From Ganoderma boninense (lineage: Eukaryota > Basidiomycota > Agaricomycetes > Polyporales > Polyporaceae): DNA of 64,000 bases. The translations under genes and the position numbers were made by a program. Of the stretch, positions 1 through 10,636 are shown piece by piece; within the stretch, counting starts at the first letter, position 1; every line of letters begins with the position of its first letter. The stretch spans positions 4,377,450-4,441,449 of the forward strand of contig CM035306.1 in NCBI GenBank assembly GCA_002900995.3. The letters are read 5' to 3'. The notes under the pieces are model-generated. The model saw only the letters and a program-made list of their open reading frames with translations, made no database searches and was not told the DNA's origin.

Positions 1-817
1 AGCTTCCTCGCCTCGACTCTGGCTGGCCGTGGCCGGTCGCCGTGTTTCATCGTAGGTGCTGGGCCCGCTCGACCCGTGTCGTCATCCGTCATCGCTGTCC
101 GTGGCGTGGCGTGGTTCGGTGTTCGCCTCCGCCGCTGCCGTTTCCGCTGTGTTGGCTCCTGGTCCTGGTCCCTGGTGCTCGGATCGGTAAATTCGCATAG
201 TATGTACTGTACGTGATGTCGATATCCCGCTGCGTGTCGATATCCCGCTGCGATGTCTTGCCTGGCTTTGTTTGCATGTGCATGCGCATGTCCCACGAAC
301 GCGTACATACGCACGACGCTGTGTATGTCCCGTGTATTTGTAGCCGTATAACTACGTAGTCTATACATACCTGTACTGTAATAACACCACTGCCCAGTCC
401 CACATCAGTAGCTCGCCTGTTTTCTCTTCTTTTTTCGATCGCATCTCGGCCTCCCGAGATGTTAAAATGTATATATGGAATCCGCGGACAACAGAGACAA
501 TGGAACGTAGGCTCTAGAACCCCCACATCTGCTCGTGTGTGTTTGACGTTGGAACCTGGATCGTGGTGCACTGCTTTGCAGGCCTAGGCAGTGGTTACAG
601 TGTGAACCGCGACAACCTTTCAACCTGACGAATCATCCGACCTTGCTTATGACGAAGGACGAGCATGAATTGAATGCTATTGAATGCGAGATCGCAAGGC
701 GCACAAGGTCTCGAGCGGTCGGACCCTACTTACGCAGGAGCAAATACAACACGTATGGAATGGGGTCCAGGATGCAAGACGAAGATGGATCGAGAAAAGA
801 AGACTACATACGTAAGG
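1..817. other. Intergenic region, left edge
   Basis: No gene is supported here. The stretch is the 3' flank of VPS11, which runs on the minus strand and ends at 818. A perfect 18-bp tandem duplication lies at 217-234 and 235-252 (unit TGTCGATATCCCGCTGCG). Open frames in this stretch have no recognisable protein character. Confidence 0.6.
217..252. repeat. 18-bp perfect tandem duplication
   Basis: The unit TGTCGATATCCCGCTGCG occurs twice back to back. It is non-coding and probably a replication-slippage product. Confidence 0.85.
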
Positions 818-3800
818 CTACGCTGCAAGTTCGTCGACCCTCGACATGTTCAGCGTCCCCCGACTGAAGCCAGCCGCGAGTGCACTGAACCCACCCTCGC
901 GCACCTCGGACAGGAAGAGGTCGTGCTGGTCCGCGAGCCGTTCGTTGTTCCGCCGGATCTCCCTGATCATGCCGTGCTCCCGCGCACAGTTCGGGCACTC
1001 CGTCTCGTTCTCCGCCAGACAGCTGTGAAAACACAACACGGCACGACACGAAACAAGACGAGGTCAGCGGCAAAACGGATGGCGCGGGGCTGGAAGCACG
1101 CACCGCTGGTGGTAGCTGTGGTTGCACATGAAGTGGACGGCGGGGAGGTCGAGGCCGCCCTGGCACGCCGCGCACTGCGTGACGTGGAAGACGCGGGGCT
1201 TGTCGAGGTCCGAGAGCTCCTGCACCTGCCGCAGCCTCGCCTGGGTCTCCGTCCGGTACGACTGGATGAGGTGTTGGTCCTGCGCCACGCCACGCATCGC
1301 GCGTTAGTACTTGTACCTACCTGGGAGCACCGAGAAGGAGGCTTCGACAGGGGCCAAGACGGGGGAAGGGGGAAGGGGAAAGGGGAAGGGGGAAGGGAAG
1401 GAGAGAGAAGAGAGGACGCACCGTCTCGACCTCCTCGCGCGCGCTCTTATCCGCGCCATGAGCCACTCTTTGACGAGTCCGACGCTCGCGACGCCGTTCC
1501 GGCTGAGCACCTGCACGACGCTGACGGGCGGCATGATCTTCTCCTCGTCGATGACGCGCAGCACGCGCACGACGTCCTCGCGGTGCTTCGCCAGCAGCGC
1601 GGGGGTGCTCGTCAGGAAGCGCAGCACGAGCGGGTAGAGCTGCGCGCGGCCCCCCGCGCCGTACTGCCCGAGGCGGCGGACAACCTCCGCGCTCGCCGCG
1701 GGGTCGCCCTCGCGGTGGCGGTCCATGAAGAAGCGCACGACGTCCTCGTGCATGCCCATGCGCTCCCAGAGGACCACGAGCCCGGGCGTGAACGCGCGCG
1801 TCGAGCAGAGGATGAGCGCGTGCGTGGGGTCGTACGGCAGGCGCGTGTTCTCGAGCAGCGCGAGCGCCTTCGCGTTGTGCGCGTCCGCGTCCGCGCTGGA
1901 GAGGTAGAGCTCGAAGAGCGTGTTCCACACTGCGACCTGGTCGCGCGCCTCCGCCTGCTCGTCCGCGTTCGGGTCCGCCTCGACGGGGAGCGCGTCTGCG
2001 GCGTCCTCGACGGTCTGGCCCCACCGCTTGCGCGCGACGGTCTCGAGGAAGCGCACGAAGTAGTCCGTGTGGTCGACGAAGTGCGCGAAGTAGAGGCGGG
2101 GAGAGGGGCGTTTGACGGTCGGGGCGGCCAGCCGGGGCTTCGTCGGGCTCGTCGCTGTCGGGGTGTCGGTCGGGCGAGTCGCCCTGTCCTTGTCGGGGCG
2201 TGTCCTGGATAACGGAGGTGGGGCGGGCAGGCTCGGTTGGCCTTGCGGAGTTGGGCTGGATTGCTGAAGGGGCGTTCTCGGATGGTGAGGGGATACTTGC
2301 GACCGAGGCCCGGTTCAGCGCGAGGTAGGACAGGTAGGACGGAGCACCGCCCCTCTGCCCTGTGGGTGCAACCTCTGGTTCCTCGGTCTCAGTGGTGAGA
2401 GGGGAGAGGCTGGTGCAAATGTCGATCAGAAGGTCGGTTGTCTCTTGAGGTAGGTTCTCGAGCATTGCACGACCATACCGCGCAAGATTGCTCTCGGCCT
2501 GAAAAAGAGATGTCCATCAGAAAAGCCACACGTATATGTGTTGTGCTGCAGGCGAACGTACAGCTTCCGCACCCAGCTTCCGGAGATAGACCAGCGCATC
2601 TTTGTAGTTGCCCGCGTCCTCGATCTGTATCCGGAGGTAGTCCTCGTGCCGCTCGTACTTCTTCGCGAGGTACGAGGCGTGCTCGAAGTAGCCCGCCTGC
2701 CGACACACCCGAATCGCCGTGTCGAGGTCGAAGGGAAGCTCGTCCTTCTCGCCATCCGTCGCTGTGCGCAACGACTCGCGCTTGATGAAGCTGTCGAGGC
2801 GCGTCACGTCCTTCAGCTTCGTGTACGTGTTCAGAAGCAGGGTGGTGTGGTCCGAGTTGGCCAGGCCGAGCGAGTGCAGCTCCTGCAGATACGTCACAAG
2901 GTTGTGTATTCGCTGGGCGTCGAGGAACTGTCACGACAAATCAGCAGATGTTCAGTTTGATGGCGCATGGGAAGTACCTTGCGGATGACGTAGCTAGGCT
3001 GGACGTGCCGGATGGTCTTGATGTACTGAGCCATCGCACCGTCGTAATCGCCCTTGTTGTACAGATGGTCGCCGTACTGCTTGTGGATGTCAGCGATGTG
3101 AGACTCGTCGAGCTTCTGCGTGTCAGCGATGTTGAGCGCGAGGAGGTACAGCCCCTTGCGGTACAGCATGTCGAGCTTCGCAGAGGTCGGCTTCTCCTCC
3201 AGACATGTCAGCTGATAATCATGGTAGGTGTCAGTGGACGCTTAGGAGATCCAGCGTATGCAGCCACAGGTACGAACCGTGCCGTTGTTCGAGAGTACAT
3301 ACAGCTTGCCCCACGCCGAGAAGATCTCGCGAACGCCATCCGTGAAAGTGTTTGTATGCGCGACGAACTTGTTCTCGGGGTCGAACACCGACACCTTGGT
3401 GATGTCCGAGCTCGCAGGCGCAGCGCTCCGAGCAACGAAAGTTCCGCACCGTCGCGGACGCGGCAGAGGCGGAAGGCGAGAAAGGCGGGGACACGATGAC
3501 GATGTAATTGCGGTGCGTGTGGATCCTGGACTTCAATCCTGCAACCACCCGGATCAGGGATTCCAGCCGCATGATATAATATGTGAGAAGCGGGAGTGAC
3601 CTTCGTAGGCGTAGCATCCCCCCCGACTCTCGATCCCAGCCAGATATATAGCCTCCTCCCGCGCGACGACGATCTCCTGCGCCTTCCAGTCCATGATCGC
3701 GCATCCGAGCCCCGCGCCGATCTCGTCCACGACTGCGGGAGTGCCACCGCTTCCCTTCCCCGACGCCTGATAGCAGAGGACGCGGTTCGTCGTGACGATG

Positions 3801-4660
3801 AAGAGGTAGACGTTGGGGGTCTCCTCTGTCGGTTCGCGGAAGCCGAGGCCCGTGATAGGTTCTGTGGAGGACTCGTGGATGACGCGGGGCTTGGGAAGCG
3901 TGGTGAGCGAGCCGGAGGTGGAGTAGATGGACTGGTCGAGGTGGCGGTAGAGAATGACCGTGCCGTCTCCGAGACCGACGGCGAGGTATGAGAGGGTGGC
4001 TGAGAGCGCGATAGTGGACACCTTGTGATGCATATAGGCACATAAACCGCAATTTGGTAGCATAGACGAGACTCACGGGATGGGGACGGCTGCCGCTCTG
4101 CACCTTCGCTGAGCGGAGGAGAAGGGGTGCTCCGGTCTTCTTGTCGAAGGTCTGGAGATCCCAGACCCTCAGGAAGGGATGCCGCGCGTTGTCTTCTTCC
4201 TGTGCGCGCAGCCTTAACCCGCGAAGTTTCCGTTATGCAGTAACGGAGGTGGACGTACCCCAAGCGTGATCAAGATGCCTCTCCTCTCCGCCATATGCGT
4301 GACCCGCCCGCCAGTATGCGCAATCCAGCTCTTCGCGATCTCGAAGTCCCGGGTGAGGAGGTACATGCTGCCATGGATGTCCGCAACGACGAGGCCGACC
4401 GAGGACGCGACGATGGTGGAGATTTCTGGTGTTTTCTGCATGCATCGGTCAAAGGCGCGACGTGCGCGAGGTAGAGCTTGTACCGTACCTGGAACACCTC
4501 TGGCGCGCTGCCGAGGTCATGTATGTCCTTGACGGGGACCTCGTCGAAGAAGGGAAATTGTCTCCACTGAACGATGTATTCCGTCAGTGGCTGAAGCGCG
4601 GGGGTGCAGGAATTGACATACTGCTGGCGCGGCAGCACTTCCTGTTGGTTGCTGCGCCAT
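818..4660 (-). CDS. VPS11: Vacuolar protein sorting-associated protein 11 (HOPS/CORVET subunit, RING-H2)
   Basis: Subunit of the HOPS and CORVET tethering complexes, which act in fusion at the vacuole and endosome. I place the start at 4660: a 13-codon exon (MAQQPTGSAAAPA) is spliced over 4621-4567 to WRQFPFFDEVPVKD, the typical VPS11 N-terminus. The next exons run to 4489 and resume at 4435. Beta-propeller-like sequence lies at about 4435-3550, and helical repeats follow at about 3200-1440. The C-terminus has a RING-H2 finger with CAACQ and CNHSYHQRC at about 1190-1110, then CPNC at about 1010, and ends in MSRVDELAA. The reading frame changes within a low-complexity linker at about 2100-2300, which could be an unrecognised intron or an indel. 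A purine-rich run lies in the intron at about 1360-1420. Exon limits in the middle of the gene are approximate. The family assignment is firm. Confidence 0.93.
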
Positions 4661-5185
4661 TGCGAGAGAGGAAAGGAGCACGGGTTGTCAACACAAGTAT
4701 GTTGAAGGGTATCCTATGATGTCACGGCTTTCGAAAGCCTTGCGCAGCAGCAGATCCAGAATATTGAAAGCAAAAGGCCAGCTGAAGCCCCGAGAGGTGA
4801 GTGTGAAGTTGGGTCGGGCACTGGTGTTGCGGTCCCTCCGAAGAGCCAGGTATGGATGGGAAAGCCGCCTATGTAGGTCGTAGTCGACGTCGACAGCGAG
4901 GACGCAGGTTGAGGACGTAACCTCGGCGAATAGACACCTGGTAATAGGCGATAATGGTATTGTTAAGGTGGTTAAACAGACGTTATGGAAAGACATTAAT
5001 TATGTAAGGACGGCGTTGTTACTTACAGCGTGTTAACAAATTGCCGCCCAGGGCGTCATTCCGTAAACCGCCGCGTTTTCTTCTACTCACCGAACATCCA
5101 CCACCACCACTCCTTGCTCCGTGCGTACCGCCCAGCTGCTTCAACGACTAGACGTCTCACTAGCTTGCACCAGAAATCATTCATC
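4661..5185. promoter_or_regulatory. Shared upstream region between VPS11 and the ATP synthase J gene
   Basis: The two genes are divergently transcribed from starts at 4660 (minus) and 5186 (plus), leaving about 525 bp between them. The stretch presumably holds both promoters. I see no clear TATA box and no convincing extra gene. A minus-strand frame at 4688-4996 has no recognisable domain. Confidence 0.45.
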
Positions 5186-5487
5186 ATGAGCTTCCTCGGT
5201 CTCCGCAAGTGGCCTACTCCCGTTCGTCCATCCTCGTTCACCCCTGCGCGACATGCTCTGACACCCAGCGCAGGTCGCTAAGCCGATGTGGCCCTTCATT
5301 GCAGCAAGCGGTTTGACGTGGTTCTTGGTGGGGAAGATGCAGGACCTCGGTGTTAAGTGTGAGTTCTTCAGCCCGCCATCACGAGTTCGAGCCAGTTAAC
5401 GTGACACGTCGACCTGCAGCGGAAGGCTACCGCAACGACCCGCGCAACCCCTACGCGGCGCAAATCGCAAAGGAGTCCCACCACTAG
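5186..5487 (+). CDS. ATP18: Mitochondrial F1Fo ATP synthase subunit J
   Basis: A small inner-membrane subunit of the Fo sector of mitochondrial ATP synthase. There are three exons: 5186-5221, 5274-5358 and 5420-5487, with introns of 52 and 61 nt and good GT-AG borders. The product is 62 residues. It starts MSFLGLRKWPTPVAKPMWPF, continues with a single membrane segment (FIAASGLTWFLVGKMQ), and ends NPYAAQIAKESHH. Length and layout match fungal subunit J, which is one N-terminal helix with a short charged tail. The symbol follows the yeast ortholog. Confidence 0.92.
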
Positions 5488-6231
5488 AGAGTTCCAAAAC
5501 GTCTTTGTACTTCGACCGCAGTAGAGCAATCCATTCCGGTGTCCAACCAGTGTCGGCACGACACGCGTGTCGCTGCCCAGTCCCACTGCCGGGTGAACTC
5601 GCGAACTTTGACGTGTCAACCGGAGAGGCCACTATGCCCACTAATGTTGCGGCGTATGTCCTTTATGCTCTCACCCGGTCCTAGGTCATATGTATAGCGG
5701 CGAAGGAACGGATCCAAAACCTGCTCGCACTTGGCTCGCACAGACACAACTATCCGGACCACAGGCGCTTGTTGGGGCGCCCGGGTTCCGGATGCTGAAC
5801 GGAAGTTGGATGCAATCCTGACAACCATTCCAGCATCCTGCAGTCATCGCTGTTGACGCACATCACTTGCTGAGACAATTATGAGGGTGCATGTCTCTCG
5901 GCCATTGAAGTCACTGTGCCTGAGGAAAGATGTTGCTAAGCAAGTCCTGGAGAGTGTCGTTGTCTGGGCGCTGTTCAAGGCGAAACATACACCTTGCTGC
6001 CCAATACTAGGAAGGTGATGGCGATTGTCCCCATCCTTCCATCCCACCGTTGATGATTTCCGTACGACGGCTTGAGTCATATCCCTGCCGATCTCAGCTG
6101 ATGGCTGCCTCACCACTGCTTCGAGCCCAGTTCGAGCCTAGCGTCGTGGCAAACCATCACTTTCGTTGGGCGCTGTTAGTGTGGTCAGTGCGGGGCTGTG
6201 CTACTGTCATTGACCGGGTACGAAAGGGCCC
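5488..6231. other. Intergenic region without a recognised gene
   Basis: This is the 3' flank of the ATP synthase J gene and the upstream region of the NmrA-like gene. Minus-strand frames at 5616-5828 and 5844-6116 show no domain and no splice pattern that I can support. Confidence 0.5.
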
Positions 6232-6239
6232 TTATAAAA
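6232..6239 (+). promoter_or_regulatory. TATA box of the NmrA-like gene
   Basis: TTATAAAA lies about 75-80 bp upstream of the ATG at 6314, a usual spacing for a fungal TATA element with a short leader. Confidence 0.55.
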
Positions 6240-6313
6240 CCCACAGTCCAACTCGATGGCATCCAACGTCCAACACCCCTCTCAATCACTTTAGCTCTCG
6301 AGTCGGCTACAAC

Positions 6314-7618
6314 ATGAACGTTTTCGCAATCGGTGCGTCCAAGAACATCGGCTACTTCGCCGGCCTCCGCCTCCTGAGTACGTTCATCACGATGTTCCAA
6401 TGTGGCATCTTTGCTGAGATTAGCTGCTGTTGCATAGACCAAGGAGCGACCATCACTTATCTCCTGCGCTCACCAAGCGCGTTCGACAACGATGCTGAGA
6501 TGCTCCAGTTCATCAAGGATGGCAAGGTGAAGCTCGTCCGTGGCGACGGCCTCAAGCCTGACTCCATCCGCGAGGGCTGGGCGAAGGCCCTCGAGGTCGG
6601 CAACGGCAAGGTTGATGTTGTTCTGTTCACTCTGGGTGCGTATTTCCTCTCCGATGCTGTATTAAGGGGTGGACAGAGTGCGCGTTTCTGCACGACTTTG
6701 AACGTGATTCAGGGACCAGACTCGTCTCAGAATCGCATTTTGAACTGAACGGGAGTCGTCGACTTTGACCGCCCCTACTGTCGACCCGTAGGAGTGGTCA
6801 AAGATGTTGTAGCCCTCGTTGACGCAGGGCACATACAGAGCACGAGAGGCGAAGTGAATTTGCGCGAAGCGGCATCGGGCTTGCGATGCCTTTCTAGAGT
6901 AGCAGAACTGTTGCGTTTCCCGCTCAAAACGTCTCTTGAAACGAGTCCCCGGAGCACCCACCAAAGCAGCACTGCTTTTATTCAAAATAACAACATCTTG
7001 CGCTTCCCTCGAGCTCCTTTGCTGATCTGTCTGAGTAGGCGGCAAGCCAGAATTCACCGTAACCTGCGGCTTCGTCTTCAACCCGCCCGACCTCGTCGCC
7101 CGCTCCCTCATCAACACCTTCAGCACGATCCCCGACGAGCTCCGCGCGCCCGAGAAGCAGCCCCGCTTCGTCGTCATCACCTCGATGGGCATCACCTCCG
7201 TCTCGCACAAAGCGCTCCGCTCGCACTCAAGCCGCTGTACGGCACGATGCTCACCGGCCCGCACGAGGACAAGCTCGGCGCGGAACGGCTGCTCGCGCAC
7301 GTCCGCGGGCTGCCCTGGACGGTCCCGGACGAGGTGAAGAAGGAGGTGCTGCCCGACGGGTGGCAGGACACGCCGGGGCTGCCGAAGGAGGGCGAGATCC
7401 GGCAGCTGGTCGTCGTGCGCCCGGCGCTGCTGTCCGACGGCGAGTGCAAGGGCGACGCGGGTGCGAAGAAGGGCAAGGCGCCGTACCGGACGCTCAAGGA
7501 CGGCGACTTCGGGGACGGGTACCGGGTGTCGCGCAAGGACATCGCGCACTTCATCGTGTGCGACGCGCTGCCGAACTGGGAGAAGTGGGAGGGCTCGGGC
7601 GTCACGGTCGCATACTGA
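6314..7618 (+). CDS. NmrA-like / atypical short-chain NAD(P)-binding reductase, apparent frameshift
   Basis: A Rossmann-fold protein of the NAD(P)-binding NmrA/NAD-dependent epimerase type; the substrate is unknown. Exons are 6314-6377, 6438-6635 and 7051-7618. The N-terminus MNVFAIGASKNIGYFAGLRL carries the dinucleotide-binding glycine pattern (GASKNIG), followed by GATITYLLRSPSAF. Later blocks are FVVITSMGIT and, near the end, DGYRVSRKDIAHFIVCDALP, as expected for this family. The second intron (6636-7050) is 415 nt, against about 60 nt for its neighbours, and holds inverted-repeat element remains. At about 7215 the frame breaks between ITSVSHKAL and PLALKPLYG; one more C would restore it, giving about 276 residues. 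This is either a sequencing error or a damaged allele. Confidence 0.8.
6660..6805. mobile_element. Small inverted-repeat (MITE-like) element remains in an intron
   Basis: Inside the 415-nt intron of the NmrA-like gene, GGGGTGGACAGAGTGCGCG (from about 6664) is an imperfect reverse complement of CGACTTTGACCGCCCC (to about 6772). A second inverted half-copy, GTAGGAGTGGTCAAAG, follows at about 6790. The same end motif, CACTTTGACCACCCCTAC, occurs in the long intron of the neighbouring hydrolase at about 9949. No coding capacity is seen. Boundaries are approximate. Confidence 0.4.
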
Positions 7619-7828
7619 GTCACTGTCTGACTATCTGACTCATGACGTCGAGACGATGTGGTGCTGATGCTGTCGTGTTCCTCTCCACACTGTGCATCGC
7701 TTTCTCGCGAGCAGCTCACATAGATGGTTCGGATATAGCTATAATTTATACGAATACGACGTACAAGTGTCTGGTATATTATGTCGTGACCTCGTCTCGA
7801 AACAAACAGATTCTCGTGAAACAGGCAT

Positions 7829-10271
7829 TCAGACGGAGCTACTCAGGAGAACGCTGACCAGCAGCAGCCCACACCCCGCGAACTCGTCGAGGACGTCCAA
7901 GATCGGCTGCCGACGCGCCTTGGTATCAAACACCTGCGCATGGTCGAGGTCATGGTACCACAGCACCCGCAGGCCGCCCCCCGGCTCCTGCCAAAGGAAC
8001 AGCGGCTCGTCGCCCTCAAGCAACTCTTCGCCAGTGAGGTACTGCCGCACCTCGCGCGCGTCGACGATCTGGTCGCGCCCGCTGAGGACGACGGCGACGT
8101 GCTCGCCGGCCAGGTCCTCCTTCCACAGGATGTTCTCCGCCCAGAAGAAGTGGCGCGCGAGCGTGCGGGCGATGTCCGGGTCGCGGCTCGCGAAGTACCA
8201 CAGCTGCCACTCGTTCGCTGCGCGCGGCGCGCGGTACACGAAGTTGTATGCGACGGATGGCTGGTGCAGGAGGAACGGGATCGGGTCGACGAGCACCCAT
8301 GCGGAGACGCAGGCGCGCAGAGCGGGGTCGCGCAGCATGTGTGCGGCGACGACGGTGCCGTAAGAGTGGGCTGCGACGACGACACGGGGGATGGAGTGGG
8401 CGGTGAGGAGCGCGGAGAGTGCGGAGAGCATGGCAGGGCGCGGGAGCGGGGGCGCGGACATGCGCATGCTGATTGCGAGGGTCTCGATAGCGATTATGCC
8501 GACGGAGGGGTCGGTGGTGGCGAGTTCTTGGAAGAAGGGGACGTAGGGCCATAGTCCGATCTAAGACGCTGTTGGTGAAAGGGATCACAAAGAGAAGCAT
8601 GAGGACGTACACCGATGCCATGGAGGAAGAGGATTGGGTCCTTCGTGGTGGAGCGGTGGGGTCGGAGCCAATAGACCAAACCGTCCTGGCTCGATTTATG
8701 GGAAAACGCGGTCAATGGGCGAGGAGGGAAGCACTCCGTCCAGGAGCCGTAGGTATAATGCTCAAAACCGTTGAGGCGCATTTTCACGAATGTATAGGTA
8801 TCGACGAAAGCAACGATCTACCGAAAGTTAGGGGGATCTTCGTGTTCGTAAACATCAACCCGACTCACAAGGTACCAAAGCAGAGGTCTATGAACAGTGT
8901 GAACCGGGTCAAGCGAGACCTTCATGGAGCCTACCGAATGGGTTCGCCCATCATCCATCTTGTGGCCAAAAAGTTCTTCGATGTCATGCAGATATCCGTC
9001 GATTTCGTCGGCCCATTCGTCTTGCAGACCGTCTCGATGCGTACCGAAAATGGCCCACAGCAGCCAGTCCACCATATTATCGCGCTTGATGAGTACCGAG
9101 TCTGCAGAGAAGAACCAACCGGTGGCCATTCTGGTTTCGCGGACCTTGGCAAAACATTTCGCGAAGAGTTCCTCGCGTTCTTCACGAGAGGGTAATGGGG
9201 GATGGGTCGCTGCCTACACAATGCCATATACGTGAGCGAAGAAACCCCACCACGGTATATAATACCGATACCACCGAGGAGAATAGTCATCAACCTTGCT
9301 AAAGCCTGCGCAAAGCCCTCAAACACGGAAACTCTCAGAACATGGCACTCCCCGACTGGCCGACTACGACTATGGCCATGGCGGCGAAAAGGGATTCTCG
9401 CCGTTTCGCGAGGATCCCCTTTCGGGAGGAGGAAGGCGAGGACACAGCGTCCCGGGATGTGAGAATGCGCTTTGCGGCGCTTTAGAACGTCGAGTGTGTC
9501 GCCCAGTGCGCGCAGTCATTAAGCGATCTAAGTCTATTACACTACACACGTCCCATGGAGGGCGACCACATTGGAAATCCTATGTTCTGGTTCTCCCAAC
9601 GGCTGAGGCCGCTTCGTCGTTTTTCTCACTTTTTTGGGTAAGCACCTTAGCGGGCCGGAAGCGGGGTCCAAGCGACCATCACAGTGGACTATGGCTATGG
9701 TTATTATGGCCATGGCCATAGTCGGCCAGGCGGTGAGTCCTATGTTCAAGTTCCCCAGTTCCGCCCTGCAACTTTCTCCTCTACGTTCCTTATGCTCCTG
9801 CCACTCCTTGAGCAGTCAATGGGTGAATCGAGGGTATGAGACCCTCTACAAAATCGAGGACGCGATTCATGCTGCACAAGCTACTCCAGAGTCGCTTCTG
9901 CAGAAAAACATTTTCCAGGTCAAGTCCCGAATACTTCATCGGGGTCGCCCACTTTGACCACCCCTACATGAACCGTTCCAAGTGCACATTGTACATACGC
10001 CATGATATGCGAATGCACAACGTGCAACCTTCGGAGGTGCCGAACGAAAGAGGATGACTCTCACCTTCTGCAAAACTCGTCTCCGTGGTATCGCGACTAG
10101 GAGGCAGAAGGAGGCCTCTGCTGCCGCATATATGGCGAGGCCTGTTGAGAACAACGGGTGCCCATGATACCAGCTTGCAGCCAAGTAGGTTATGCTGAGC
10201 GGTGCAATGAGACGGAGGCCTAGGATGGAGAGGCGGATGAAGACGTATTCAGTGCGAGAGCGTCCGATCAT
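7829..10271 (-). CDS. Fungal alpha/beta hydrolase with N-terminal membrane region
   Basis: A serine-hydrolase-fold protein of unknown substrate. All exon borders fit in phase: 10271-10065, 9213-8869, 8817-8611 and 8560-7829, giving 496 residues. Exon 1 encodes one or two membrane helices (EYVFIRLSILGLRLIAPLSI, then a hydrophobic AIYAAAEASFCLLVAIP). Exon 2 has SREEREELFAKCFAKVRETR. Exon 3 reaches KDPILFLHGIG, the oxyanion-side HG motif. Exon 4 has AAHSYGTVV, a nucleophile elbow of A-x-S-x-G type, then LSGRDQIVD (acid) and HDLDHAQVF (histidine). This layout matches a large, uncharacterised Agaricomycete family. Intron 1 is 851 nt (10064-9214), while introns 2 and 3 are 51 and 50 nt; it contains a MITE-like insertion. 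The gene converges with the NmrA-like gene, leaving about 210 bp between the two stops. Confidence 0.88.
9337..9746. mobile_element. MITE-like element with about 30-bp imperfect terminal inverted repeats
   Basis: It lies inside intron 1 of the hydrolase. The left end reads CTGGCCGACTACGACTATGG then CCATGG (from about 9354). The right end, CCATGGCCATAGTCGGCCAG (to about 9729), is its reverse complement apart from a 6-bp CGACTA duplication, and similarity continues outward through GAACAT on both sides. A second hairpin lies inside: GGCGAAAAGGGATTCTCG (about 9372-9389) against GAGGATCCCCTTTCGG (about 9410-9425). I see no transposase frame and no clear target-site duplication, so the outer borders are approximate. 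Confidence 0.6.
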
Positions 10272-10636
10272 CGCAGAGGAGAAACAGGAGGTCGTGGGCT
10301 CGTGGCAAGGCTTTTTTGCCTTATGCAGACGTAGTCAATATCGCTGTCATAGTCAAGCTAGACGTTGTCGGCCTCGACGGTGACAACCGCAGTGTCGACG
10401 ATGGGAGAGGCAGTGAGCGCAGGCCACCCGGCTGCGCATCGGACGATGGGAACTGTCAACTCCTAGCTCCGATCAATCTCCGACAGAGCCTTTTGTGAAT
10501 GGTTGGAAGTCCGCATCGCCGCCTCAATATGGGCTTACGAGCAAACTTTCCTTGAGCGACCACTCTCAGCACCGCCCGTCGCCTCATCCCCGAACCCTAC
10601 CCCGCCGTATCTTCCCCTCCGTCCTTCTCAGCTATC
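10272..10636. promoter_or_regulatory. Divergent promoter region of the hydrolase and the BuGZ-like gene
   Basis: About 365 bp separate two divergent start codons (10271 minus, 10637 plus). No distinct motif or extra gene is evident. Confidence 0.45.

Noticed and set aside
674..2212. 512-codon plus-strand open frame
   Set aside because: It is the antisense of the VPS11 C-terminal exons; its arginine- and valine-rich composition is typical of a GC-rich shadow frame.
4688..4996. Minus-strand 102-codon frame upstream of VPS11
   Set aside because: No domain, and VPS11 has its own convincing first exon at 4660-4622.
8494..8787. Separate small gene starting MKMRLNGFEHYTYG
   Set aside because: It is exon 3 of the hydrolase; splicing at 8868-8818 gives YLIVAFVDTYTFVKMRLNGF in phase with exon 2.
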